Notes under the pieces: generated by a model
The model's database searches: none
What the model was told of the DNA's origin: nothing
Seen by the model: only the letters and a program-made list of their open reading frames with translations
From: Phycisphaeraceae bacterium
Lineage (GTDB): Bacteria > Planctomycetota > Phycisphaerae > Phycisphaerales > UBA1924
DNA: 64,000 bases
Assembly: GCA_020639155.1 (NCBI GenBank)
Contig: JACKHF010000001.1
Coordinates: forward strand, 1,488,001 to 1,552,000
Direction of reading: 5' to 3'
In this document: positions 8,913-19,244 of the stretch, in pieces
Layout: each line of letters begins with the position of its first letter
How positions within the stretch are numbered: the first letter of the stretch is position 1
Position numbers and translations under genes: made by a program

Positions 8913-10115
8913 ATGAAGCGAATTGGCGGCTTTGGCAGCGGTTTCGGAGAGAGTTTGACAAAGCTCCGGGGTGTTGCTGCGCAGCCGCTACCGGTAGCGA
9001 TCGAGTTCGGCACATCCTCTCTGAAGGTGTTGCAAGTCGCCCAGCAGAGTGAGCAGGTTTCGCTTGTCGCAGCTGGGGCGCTGCCAATACCGGAAGCGAT
9101 GTGGGATAAGCCTGAGAAGCGTCTGCAGTTCCAGCTTGAAGCGCTGCCCAATCTGCTCAAGTCGTCCGGTGTCAAGGCAAAGCGTGCGGTGTGCTCGATC
9201 CCCATCAGCCAAACAATCTGTCGAATCTTGAAGGTGACGCGTATTGAAGGAATGACAGTTTCTGAGCTGACAGCAAGCGCACTTGGTGCGCAGATCGGGT
9301 GTCCGCCCGCAGCGCTCGTTGTGCGCCCAACTGTTATCAGCGGAGGCACGAAGGGAAATCCCAAAATGGACGTGCTGTGCCTTGCTGCACGTCGTGATCT
9401 TGTAGAAACCCTGATGCGCGCGATGAAAGCATCGAAGCTGGAACCTGTCGGCATACAGAACGAGTTTATTGCAATGATGGATGCGTTTGCGCCACTGAGC
9501 CGCCGTTCTGAGGATCACAACTCTAACACGCTCTACATCGACATGGGATTTGGTGCGACGAACGTGCTCATCGCGCACGGGAGAGACCCTGTCTTTGCGA
9601 AGTCGATCGATGTGGGTGGGCGCACATTCGATCAGACGATCGCGAAACTGATGAAGATCGACGACGACGATGCGCACGAACGCAGATTGAAGATGCGATC
9701 GGTACAGCCAGCAGATGCTGACGACCACGCGCAAGCGTCACAGAGCAGTGTGAACGACCGGCTTGCGTCTGCCGTCGGTGTTGCGACACGCGTGGAAGCA
9801 GTGCATGGTCCGAAGCTGTCGCTGATTGAGCCGATGGAGATTCTCACGGATGAACTGGCGTTATGCCTTCGTTACCACGATTCAGCATTCCCAGATAAAC
9901 CGTTGTCGCGCATTGTCTTTGTTGGCGGAGAGTCGAGACACCGGATGTTGTGCGAGCATGTTGCAAGGGCAATCCGTTTGCCTGCGCAGGTTGCCGATCC
10001 GATGGCGATAGTGAACCGCTCGGGCAAGGAGCCCGTGACGGGTGTTGATATGACAAAGCCACAGCCCGGTTGGGCGGTGGCACTCGGGTTGTGCCTGGGC
10101 AAGACAGATCTGTAA
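8913..10115 (+). CDS. pilM: PilM-like actin-fold pilus assembly protein
   Basis: A 400-residue cytoplasmic protein of the actin-like PilM family, which docks to the PilN N-terminus at the inner membrane in type IV pilus machines. It shows V-A-I-E-F-G-T-S-S-L-K-V-L-Q near the start (phosphate-1 loop), Y-I-D-M-G-F-G-A-T-N-V-L-I in the middle (phosphate-2) and I-V-F-V-G-G-E-S-R near the end (adenosine site). A low-complexity Asp/His-rich insert lies around residues 245-290. The start was chosen at MKRIGG because the family begins close to it; upstream residues look non-native. It heads an operon with PilN/PilO-like genes. Confidence 0.85.
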   Translation: MKRIGGFGSGFGESLTKLRGVAAQPLPVAIEFGTSSLKVLQVAQQSEQVSLVAAGALPIPEAMWDKPEKRLQFQLEALPNLLKSSGVKAKRAVCSIPISQTICRILKVTRIEGMTVSELTASALGAQIGCPPAALVVRPTVISGGTKGNPKMDVLCLAARRDLVETLMRAMKASKLEPVGIQNEFIAMMDAFAPLSRRSEDHNSNTLYIDMGFGATNVLIAHGRDPVFAKSIDVGGRTFDQTIAKLMKIDDDDAHERRLKMRSVQPADADDHAQASQSSVNDRLASAVGVATRVEAVHGPKLSLIEPMEILTDELALCLRYHDSAFPDKPLSRIVFVGGESRHRMLCEHVARAIRLPAQVADPMAIVNRSGKEPVTGVDMTKPQPGWAVALGLCLGKTDL

Positions 10116-10172
10116 GGACGTGAGATTTTCCGCTGGCATGGATCAGCGTTGTACGCAGTTGGAGGTTGGCAG

Positions 10173-11195
10173 ATGGCGATGCCGTTTCAAACGAAATCAA
10201 GAGAGCCCGAGAGCGCGAGCTTTCTGCCGGCAGACTACGTCAGTCGGAAGGCGGAGAACCGCACCAACATCATGGTCATCGTTTTGTTCATGTTCATCAT
10301 GGCTGGCGTTGTCTGCGCGTTCTTCTTTTCGAATCGCAGGTGGATGGAACTGCGCGATCGGCAGCGAACCATCAGCGCCGATTACACGGAGCAAGCCGAG
10401 AAGATCGCAATCCTTCAGCAGCTGGAAACGCAGAAGAAGGAGATGCTCGACAAGGCTGAGATCACAACAGCTCTCATCGAGAAGGTGCCTCGCAGCGTGC
10501 TGATTGCGGAGCTCGTGACACGCTTGCCCAGCACCATCACGCTGACCGCTGTGAACCTTGAGTCCAAACGGATCAACGATGTTGTCGAGGAAAAACCGAA
10601 GGTGCCCTCGCTCGAAGATCGTCGTGCGCAGGCATCAGGCGCACAATCGCTGACCGATTCGATCAACCAGATTGCCGCACCGAAGAAGCCGAAAGTGACC
10701 GCGCCGAAGTTCACATACACACTCACACTCGTCGGAGTGGCGCGATCGAATAATGACATTGCTGACTATCTTGCAGGCTTGCAGTCAAGCGGTGTGCTCG
10801 AATCCGTTGATCTCAGCTACATCAAGCCCGTGCTGATTGATGATACCGAACTGCGTGAGTTCGAGATCAAGTCCTCAATCAGTCCGACAGCCGACGCCCG
10901 CCAGCTTCTGCTCGAACAGCAGCTCGATGCAGATGTAGAGCAGAATCTTCCAGCAAACGACGGTGCTGTCAGTTCGTCAGAGCAGAATCCATTTGCATCG
11001 ATGATTGCAGCAGCGCAGCAGAATGCGATCGGGCGTAAGAAGAAAACAAAGCAGTCTCCCGAGGATGTCGGAGTTGGTGCATGGCCCGAAGGTGGGCATA
11101 TGGACGAGGAGCCCGATCCCGATGCGCCAAAACCACAGGTGAAACAGATCAGTCCAGTAACAAAGGCCAAAGAAGGAAACGACGGCAGCCGGTAA
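10173..11195 (+). CDS. PilN-like inner-membrane pilus assembly protein
   Basis: A 340-residue bitopic membrane protein: a short cytoplasmic N-terminus (F-L-P-A-D-Y, resembling the conserved PilN start that binds PilM), one membrane helix at about residues 33-57, a coiled-coil segment with repeated Glu/Lys heptads, and a ferredoxin-like periplasmic domain. The C-terminal third is a charged, Gln/Lys/Pro-rich tail not usual in PilN. The start has GGAGGT six bases upstream. It sits 57 bases after pilM and 25 before the pilO-like gene. The assignment rests on order and topology more than on strict motifs. Confidence 0.78.
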   Translation: MAMPFQTKSREPESASFLPADYVSRKAENRTNIMVIVLFMFIMAGVVCAFFFSNRRWMELRDRQRTISADYTEQAEKIAILQQLETQKKEMLDKAEITTALIEKVPRSVLIAELVTRLPSTITLTAVNLESKRINDVVEEKPKVPSLEDRRAQASGAQSLTDSINQIAAPKKPKVTAPKFTYTLTLVGVARSNNDIADYLAGLQSSGVLESVDLSYIKPVLIDDTELREFEIKSSISPTADARQLLLEQQLDADVEQNLPANDGAVSSSEQNPFASMIAAAQQNAIGRKKKTKQSPEDVGVGAWPEGGHMDEEPDPDAPKPQVKQISPVTKAKEGNDGSR

Positions 11196-11220
11196 GGCGC
11201 TCGTTGCGAGGAGAACGCAC

Positions 11221-11766
11221 ATGAAGCTCGGTATTCGAGAGTTCCTGCTGCTAGCTGCGTTGCTGGCGATTCCCATCGCGAGTTACTGGTTGGTATTCAG
11301 GCCACAGAATCGTGAGATCAGACAAGCGCAGAACGAGATCTCGCACAAGGTCGAGATGCTCGAAAAACTGCGCCAAGCAACGGCGCGCAGCGCTGATCTT
11401 GCTGAAGAGAACGAAAATATCAAAGAGAGCATTGCGGCGATTGAGGGACGTCTGCCAACGCACAAGGAAATCGATGGCGTTGTTCGGCAGGTCTCAGATG
11501 TCGCGGTCGAGAGCGGGCTCAGCCAGCCGCAGATTACCACGGAAAAGCCGATCAAGGCTGCTCTCTACATGGAGCAGCCACTCACGATGGTTGTCGAGGG
11601 CAGCTTCCGCGGATTTTACGATTTTCTGCTTCGTCTTGAGCAACTCCCGCGTATTACGCGTATGCCCACGATGAAGGTGAAGCGTGTGGACGCGTACGAC
11701 GGTCACATGAAGGCGGAGTTCACGCTCAGCATCTACTTCCAGCAAACCGAGCAGGTGGGAGGATAA
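11221..11766 (+). CDS. PilO-like inner-membrane pilus assembly protein
   Basis: A 181-residue bitopic protein: a membrane helix at about residues 7-24, a coiled coil at 30-75 (Q-N-R-E-I-R-Q-A-Q-N-E type heptads), and a compact alpha/beta domain with V-E-G-S-F-R-G-F-Y-D-F-L-L-R-L-E-Q-L-P-R, the characteristic PilO segment. GAGGAGA precedes the ATG. PilO pairs with PilN to align the platform of a type IV pilus or type II secretion machine. It ends two bases before the next gene, indicating tight co-expression. Confidence 0.85.
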   Translation: MKLGIREFLLLAALLAIPIASYWLVFRPQNREIRQAQNEISHKVEMLEKLRQATARSADLAEENENIKESIAAIEGRLPTHKEIDGVVRQVSDVAVESGLSQPQITTEKPIKAALYMEQPLTMVVEGSFRGFYDFLLRLEQLPRITRMPTMKVKRVDAYDGHMKAEFTLSIYFQQTEQVGG

Positions 11767-11768
11767 CC

Positions 11769-12425
11769 ATGGCTGACGAAAACACATTCCTTCCATTCGA
11801 AAATGGGCCCGACGATGAAGTGACGGGAGTGCCGGAGAAGAACGAGGAGATGTCGTTCGCCGTGCCGTCCCGCAAGGTGAATCCGCAGATTCTCCTGTTC
11901 ATTGGTATCGTGAGCATTGGAGGAGGCATGCTCTGGGGCATGCGGTACTTCGGCTCTCGAAGCGGGATGAGCTTCACCATGGGCGAGGTCGACTATCCAC
12001 TCGCACCGCCGAGCGGCGTTCGTCTCGAGAACGAGATGCGCATCATGAAGGATCTCGAGTTGAGTGACCAACTCGTCCAGATGCCAGCCGAGGACATCAA
12101 TCGCAATCCGTTTACTGCGCAGCGCACCAAAGAAGTTGTCACCGAGTACGTCCCGGTGGATGACACGCTCGATCGTCAGGAGATGGAGCGTCTGCGTCGG
12201 ATGCAACTCGAGCGCGAGAAGCTGCTTGCGCAGATCTCTGATCAGGCGAACAACATGAAGGTGTCCAGCATCATGCTGGGTACCCGCCCTGTTGCTGTTG
12301 TTGATGGCAAGCCCGTAACCGTTGGCAACACGGTTGGCCTGTTTAAGGTCGAACGTATCGAAGATCGGGTTGTTGTCATCTCTGCCGAGGGATTGCAGTT
12401 CCGGCTGAGCATGGGCGACGATTGA
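11769..12425 (+). CDS. PilP/GspC-like membrane protein of the pilus operon
   Basis: A 218-residue protein with one membrane helix at about residues 40-60 (I-L-L-F-I-G-I-V-S-I-G-G-G), a periplasmic linker containing N-R-N-P-F, and a C-terminal beta domain (G-T-R-P-V-A-V-V-D-G-K-P-V-T-V-G). The last part resembles the HR/PDZ-like region of PilP or GspC, which links the inner-membrane complex to the secretin. It lacks the lipoprotein signal of classical PilP, so the match is tentative. Its ATG follows the pilO-like stop by two bases. Confidence 0.6.
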   Translation: MADENTFLPFENGPDDEVTGVPEKNEEMSFAVPSRKVNPQILLFIGIVSIGGGMLWGMRYFGSRSGMSFTMGEVDYPLAPPSGVRLENEMRIMKDLELSDQLVQMPAEDINRNPFTAQRTKEVVTEYVPVDDTLDRQEMERLRRMQLEREKLLAQISDQANNMKVSSIMLGTRPVAVVDGKPVTVGNTVGLFKVERIEDRVVVISAEGLQFRLSMGDD

Positions 12426-12484
12426 TCCTGCTTTGTGTGTGATGTGTTGTCTGTATTGCGATGAAGTGGCGGCTGGAGCGACCG

Positions 12485-14488
12485 ATGGGCAAGCAGAATC
12501 TTGACGATCTTCTCAGCGAACTTGGGCTTGGTGGCGATACCAATGCCAAGGGAGAGAAGCACGCGATAGACAAAGCCGAGTCATCGTTCAGCCCTATTCC
12601 TTCAATGCCGGCAAACCAGGGTCTCGACGACGAGAGCGCAACAAAGTCGGTGCATCGCGATCCTGCGATTGCTCACAAGCCGGAACACGGCATGACACCG
12701 ATCATCGGTGACGCGATGAGTTCCATCTACGCTCCGCAGCCTGAGTCGGACGCGAAGAAAGAGGAACTCTCACTCGGGCAGTTTCTTGTGCAGTCCGAAG
12801 CGATTACTGCTCGTCAGCTTGCACAAGCGGAGCAGGTTGCCAAGGCAACGCCAGGTCGCAAGCTCGTAGACCTGCTGCTTGAGCAGGGTGGCGAAGAACT
12901 GCTGATTCAGCCTGCAATAGCAGACTACCACAACATGCCGTTCGAGCGTGTGCTGCCTGAAGCGGGTGCTGATGGCGGCTTTGATGGACGCATGCTGCAG
13001 CGTCTGGGCGCAGAGTTCTGCAAGATGAACGTCGTGCTGCCGTTGCGCATGGAAGGTCAGCGCGTTGTCCTTGGTATGACAACGCCGGATAATGTGTTTG
13101 TTGTGGATGATGTGCGAACACGCCTTGGTGTTCGCGGCGTCAAGACAGTGCTTGTTGTTTCTGCTGACATCCGAAAGGCAATCGACTCTGTTGTTGGTGC
13201 GAGCAACACAGAATCCTCGGCAGACGATCTGGCCGCGATTCTGGCAGATGTCGATGAGGCAGATGTCGAAGTCGAACAGACCAGGAAGGATGAGGATGCC
13301 GTTAATCTCGAGGAGATCAGCGGCGACGAAAACCCTGTCATCCGTTATGTGAACCACATCATTCAGACTGCGGTGAAAGAGGGAGCGTCAGATATCCACA
13401 TCGAGCCTTCGGAAAAGAAGGTGGCGGTGCGATTTCGTATCGACGGCCGACTGTTCGAGATGATGAACCCGCCCGTGTCGATGGCTGCCGCAATCACCAG
13501 CCGTATCAAGATCATGGGCAATATGGATATTTCCGAGCGCCGCATTCCGCAGGACGGTCGAGTGAAGTGTACGGTGGCTGGGCGTCGTCTCGACCTTCGT
13601 GTGTCAACACTTCCAGCGGGCACGATGGAAAAAACGGTTATTCGTATTCTCGATACGAAGTCTATCCAGGTGAAGTTGTCCGACCTTGGTTTCTCCGACC
13701 ACGCGTACGAAACGTGGAAGCATTTGATTGATCAGCCGCACGGCATCGTGCTTGTGACGGGTCCGACTGGTTCGGGTAAGACGACAACGCTGTACGCGAG
13801 TCTGCAGGAGCTTGATCGAAACTCGATGAACATCTCGACCGTTGAGGATCCGATCGAATACAACCTCGAAGGCATCACGCAAACACAGATGCACGAAAAG
13901 ATCGGCATGACCTTTGCGCGCGCGCTCAAGGCCTTGTTGCGTCAGGACCCTGATGTCATCATGCTCGGCGAAATTCGAGACATGGAGACTGCATCGACAG
14001 CGATCCAGGCATCGCTCACAGGTCACCTGGTGCTCTCAACATTGCATACGAACGACGCACCCGGTTCGATCACTCGACTGGTCAATATCGGTGTCGAGCC
14101 GTTTCTTGTCGCAGCAGCAATCAACGGCGTGCTTGCGCAGCGACTCGTTCGCAAGCTGTGCCAGCACTGCAAGGCCGAGGAAGCACCCGGCGAGGAGATG
14201 GAAGCGTTCCTTGAAATGCAGGGCATGCCGACAGACAAGATGTGGAACGCCAAGGGATGCGATCGATGCCGTCAGACGGGGTATTCAGGCCGTATGGGCA
14301 TATACGAACTGCTTTCGATCGACGATCACGTTCGTGATTACATCGCGCGGAACCCGAATGTGTCCGAGTTTCGACGATTCTGCATCGAGCGTGGCATGGT
14401 CTCGCTGCGCCAGGATGGGCTTGAGAAGGTTCGCAACGGTATCACCACAGTAAAAGAGATCCTGCGCGTCACCGAAGCGACGGTCTGA
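12485..14488 (+). CDS. pilB: PilB/GspE-type secretion ATPase
   Basis: A 667-residue hexameric ATPase that powers pilus or pseudopilus assembly. Residues about 100-235 are an MshEN-like N-terminal domain. The core has Walker A G-P-T-G-S-G-K-T (426-433), an Asp box, and Walker B L-G-E-I-R-D with catalytic Glu496. It also has a His box (T-G-H-L-V-L-S-T-L-H-T-N) and a zinc tetracysteine (Cys559, 562, 592, 595). The residues needed for activity are present. GGAG lies six bases before the chosen ATG. It is the last gene of the pilM-N-O-P cluster. GspE of a type II system is the main alternative, since no pilin, PilC, secretin or prepilin peptidase is nearby. Confidence 0.92.
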   Translation: MGKQNLDDLLSELGLGGDTNAKGEKHAIDKAESSFSPIPSMPANQGLDDESATKSVHRDPAIAHKPEHGMTPIIGDAMSSIYAPQPESDAKKEELSLGQFLVQSEAITARQLAQAEQVAKATPGRKLVDLLLEQGGEELLIQPAIADYHNMPFERVLPEAGADGGFDGRMLQRLGAEFCKMNVVLPLRMEGQRVVLGMTTPDNVFVVDDVRTRLGVRGVKTVLVVSADIRKAIDSVVGASNTESSADDLAAILADVDEADVEVEQTRKDEDAVNLEEISGDENPVIRYVNHIIQTAVKEGASDIHIEPSEKKVAVRFRIDGRLFEMMNPPVSMAAAITSRIKIMGNMDISERRIPQDGRVKCTVAGRRLDLRVSTLPAGTMEKTVIRILDTKSIQVKLSDLGFSDHAYETWKHLIDQPHGIVLVTGPTGSGKTTTLYASLQELDRNSMNISTVEDPIEYNLEGITQTQMHEKIGMTFARALKALLRQDPDVIMLGEIRDMETASTAIQASLTGHLVLSTLHTNDAPGSITRLVNIGVEPFLVAAAINGVLAQRLVRKLCQHCKAEEAPGEEMEAFLEMQGMPTDKMWNAKGCDRCRQTGYSGRMGIYELLSIDDHVRDYIARNPNVSEFRRFCIERGMVSLRQDGLEKVRNGITTVKEILRVTEATV

Positions 14489-14530
14489 CCAACTTTTTGG
14501 GTGTTCCAGCCAGCCGCGATTCAATCTGAT

Positions 14531-14566
14531 ATCCTCCCTCCGGACCAAAGCGACTTTCCGGAGGAT
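14531..14566 (+). promoter_or_regulatory. Hairpin that can mask the acs ribosome-binding site
   Basis: CTCCGGA (14538-14544) is exactly complementary to TCCGGAG (14557-14563), and ATCCTCC (14531-14537) is exactly complementary to GGAGGAT (14560-14566). Both alternatives pair the GGAGGA site six bases before the acs start codon. This could restrict translation, but it is a structural prediction only. Confidence 0.45.
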
Positions 14567-14571
14567 TTTCT

Positions 14572-16668
<2,097 letters not shown>

Positions 16669-16694
16669 TCGCTCAGCAGACTACGATTACCCAT

Positions 16695-18035
16695 ATGCCC
16701 ACTGATGTGACATACAGACGTGAGATCCTGACCGAACAGCCCGATGTTGCAATCGTTGTCGATGCGCTACGGAAAGCGAGCAACGCTGTTCAGCCATCGG
16801 ATGTAATCGATGCGTTCGGTCAGGTCATGCGTCGATGGTCGCAGCCGGAACTCTTCGTCACACTCTCGACACGAGGTCTTCCCGAGGGGCGGTTCAGGGT
16901 TACACGCACCATTGATTCTCGATCGATGTCTTCTGAGCAGCGGCGCGAGAAGCGGTTGCAGGACACGTGGCGCATGCGAGAGAGCTTCGCTGTGCATGAC
17001 AGCGGCTTGCTTGCTGACATTATCTCCGTGCCTGAGCCCCAGATTCTGACCGGGCTGGATCTTGCAACCGATCCCGCGCTTGGTGAAGCGATTGCAGGCA
17101 TCTGCTCGTGCGTTGCAATCCCGCATTATGAGGCTGGCAACGCGCTGAACTGGGCGATGAGTTTCTTCGTGAATGAGCCCGCACGGGACGCGTATCCGAT
17201 CGACCAGATCATTCTGATTTCGAGCCTCATCGGAAAAGCAAGCGGGGCCGCCGCCGCGTTACGTGATGTGCGAGAACTGAATCACCAACTCGAATCACAT
17301 CTGAACGAGGTGGCGCGTGTGCAACGATCGTTGCTGCCCAAATCTGTGCCGCACATCCCGGGATACGCAATCGACGCGTTCTATCAGCCCAGCCTCCATG
17401 CCGGTGGCGATTATTACGATTTCATCCCGCTGAATGATGGCCGGTGGGCCTTGCTGGTTGCAGACGTTTCCGGGCACGGGCCTGGCGCAGCAACAGTCAT
17501 GGCGATGCTGCACGCGGTGCTCCACGCGTACGCGCACGAGATTGGCGGCGCATCATCTGAGGGTTTTTGCAGTCCGGAACGTGTGATGGGATTTGTGAAC
17601 AGACGGTTGTGCGCGTCACTCAGTGCGGGCACGTTTGTGACTGCGATCATGGGTGTGCTTGATCCGTCCACGGGTGACTTGATCTACGTTACGATGGGCC
17701 ACCCACCCGCTCGACACAAACGTGGGAGCACGATCTTCGCCATGGGCGATGCATCGAACGTGCCTATCGCAATTGTGCCGGATCCTTCTATTACCTGTGC
17801 CAGAGCGCAACTCGATCCTGGTGATACGGTGGTGCTGTACACTGACGGCATTATCGAGGCGTTCTCGCCGCATCGCGAGATGTTCGGCACGCATCGGCTT
17901 GATGAAGTGCTTGAGCAGTGCACGGGCGAGCCGTCGTGTGTGATCCAGTCTGTGACAGAACGTGTGCGCTCGTTTGCTCAGCGCCTGAATCAGGAGGACG
18001 ATCAGACGCTTGTGGTGATACAACGCAACCGATGA
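16695..18035 (+). CDS. PP2C-type (SpoIIE/RsbU) serine phosphatase
   Basis: A 446-residue soluble regulator. Residues about 20-190 look like a GAF-type sensor. After a coiled linker (L-N-H-Q-L-E-S-H-L-N-E-V-A-R-V-Q-R-S-L-L-P) comes a SpoIIE-type phosphatase domain with G-G-D-Y-Y-D-F, V-A-D-V-S-G-H-G-P-G-A-A and L-Y-T-D-G-I-I-E-A. These carry the Asp residues that bind the metal ions. Such enzymes dephosphorylate anti-sigma-factor antagonists or related STAS proteins; none is adjacent. It follows acs by 26 bases. A second member of the class lies at 49450-50802. Confidence 0.9.
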   Translation: MPTDVTYRREILTEQPDVAIVVDALRKASNAVQPSDVIDAFGQVMRRWSQPELFVTLSTRGLPEGRFRVTRTIDSRSMSSEQRREKRLQDTWRMRESFAVHDSGLLADIISVPEPQILTGLDLATDPALGEAIAGICSCVAIPHYEAGNALNWAMSFFVNEPARDAYPIDQIILISSLIGKASGAAAALRDVRELNHQLESHLNEVARVQRSLLPKSVPHIPGYAIDAFYQPSLHAGGDYYDFIPLNDGRWALLVADVSGHGPGAATVMAMLHAVLHAYAHEIGGASSEGFCSPERVMGFVNRRLCASLSAGTFVTAIMGVLDPSTGDLIYVTMGHPPARHKRGSTIFAMGDASNVPIAIVPDPSITCARAQLDPGDTVVLYTDGIIEAFSPHREMFGTHRLDEVLEQCTGEPSCVIQSVTERVRSFAQRLNQEDDQTLVVIQRNR

Positions 18036-18077
18036 TTGCCTGTTTGCGGTTAGATTCGTATTGTCAGGTTGATAGCA

Positions 18078-19067
18078 TTACTCGTCGAAAACAATCACCG
18101 AAACGTAACCAAACTCACTCAGATCCCAGTTGTTGGTTGCTCCTGGTACCTGTGTGCAGACACCGATGTCGTATAAATCAGTCGAAGGGACCGTGAACAC
18201 GCCGGTCGTGGAGTAGGTCTGGCGTGTGTTCGGCGCTGCTTGAAGGTTGTACGATCCGCTCCCAATCGTCGTATTTGTCGTTGCACCCGAAATCTGATAG
18301 CAGGGCCATAGCCTGAGATTATCTGCGCCGCTTGGATTGGTCGTACCCAATGTGATGGTGCCAACAATCATCACTTTCTGGCCCGCAACCAATGGGAGCG
18401 TTACTTTGCTGCTCGGATTGAGGGTGCGTGTGCTTGTTGGAACGCTTGTAAAACCACTTTGAAATGTCGCCATGACAATGCCAGACGGGCCTTGCGGTCC
18501 TGCAGGCCCCTGCGGACCAGTCGCGCCGGGCAGACCCATTGCTCCTTGCGAGCCCTGCGGCCCTTGCGGACCTGCAACACCTTGCGGTCCTGCTGGTCCC
18601 TGCGGTCCGGTTGCGCCAGTTGCACCTTGCGGCCCCGCTGGTCCTTGTGGTCCCTGCGGCCCGGCTGGGCCCTGATTGCCGTCGAGTGCAAAGAGCGCAA
18701 CCGGTGCAGGCGAAATCGCTTTGCGTGGCGTGAGTGTTGTGTATGCGCCGCTTCCACCCGGTGAGCGGATATCAATTTCAAGGTATCGTGCATCGGCGTT
18801 GAAGGAACCCATGCCAAAGTCCAAGTCCACGCTGAACCGTCCGTCGGTGATCGTGAAGTTTATTAGCGCAAGTGTTGGGCCGATCTGTGCGCCACCTGTG
18901 GATGCGTCGTAGAGGCGGAACCTCAGATCAACATCGCCTGTAAACAGTGCGCCACCCTGCGTGAGTTCGCCCTGATACGAGAACGCTGGGTCGATCGGTG
19001 TTTGTGCGAACGCTGGGGTAGCGATTGCGAGCAGACAGAGCAGTTGTTTGAGGGCACGGCGCATCAT
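18078..19067 (-). CDS. Secreted collagen-like (Gly-X-Y) repeat protein
   Basis: A 329-residue protein with a signal peptide ending P-A-F-A-Q. Residues about 20-125 are a beta-rich domain beginning with F-S-Y-Q-G-E-L, often seen before collagen repeats in bacterial exoproteins. About 22 Gly-X-Y triplets dominated by G-P-Q, G-P-A and G-A-T follow (coded by about 18480-18685), expected to form a trimeric triple helix. The last 110 residues form a compact domain I do not recognise. The start with tandem Met has GGAG seven bases upstream. It ends convergently with the phosphatase gene, 42 bases apart. Probably a surface fibre or adhesin. Confidence 0.85.
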   Translation of the reverse strand: MMRRALKQLLCLLAIATPAFAQTPIDPAFSYQGELTQGGALFTGDVDLRFRLYDASTGGAQIGPTLALINFTITDGRFSVDLDFGMGSFNADARYLEIDIRSPGGSGAYTTLTPRKAISPAPVALFALDGNQGPAGPQGPQGPAGPQGATGATGPQGPAGPQGVAGPQGPQGSQGAMGLPGATGPQGPAGPQGPSGIVMATFQSGFTSVPTSTRTLNPSSKVTLPLVAGQKVMIVGTITLGTTNPSGADNLRLWPCYQISGATTNTTIGSGSYNLQAAPNTRQTYSTTGVFTVPSTDLYDIGVCTQVPGATNNWDLSEFGYVSVIVFDE

Positions 19068-19108
19068 GGTGTGTCTCCAGAATCGGATTCGGACATCAGT
19101 TGACAGCC

Positions 19109-19136
19109 AGTGTACAAGAGAACCACCCGGATGCAA
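19109..19136 (-). promoter_or_regulatory. Possible sigma-70 promoter of the collagen-like gene
   Basis: On the minus strand TTGCAT and TACACT are separated by 16 bases, each matching the consensus at four of six positions. They lie 42-70 bases upstream of the start codon. This is a plausible but unproven promoter. Confidence 0.35.
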
Positions 19137-19244
19137 CTGCATATGAAGAGGTACGCGGAAGTCTTCACACACTGTTTTCATTCAAGACCAGATTCGGGAA
19201 CAAAACGTCCAATAATTACACTGCGAAGTTCTGTATCATTGCAC

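Noticed and set aside
8705..9454. 249-residue frame on the minus strand
   Set aside because: It lies opposite pilM, whose sequence carries the clear actin-fold motifs; the frame has no recognisable domain or start site.
13604..14026. 140-residue minus-strand frame
   Set aside because: Antisense to the ATPase core (Walker A and B region) of the pilB gene.
18472..18675. 67-residue plus-strand frame made of G-P-C/A-P triplets
   Set aside because: It is the antisense of the collagen Gly-X-Y repeat; periodic DNA gives a periodic frame on both strands.
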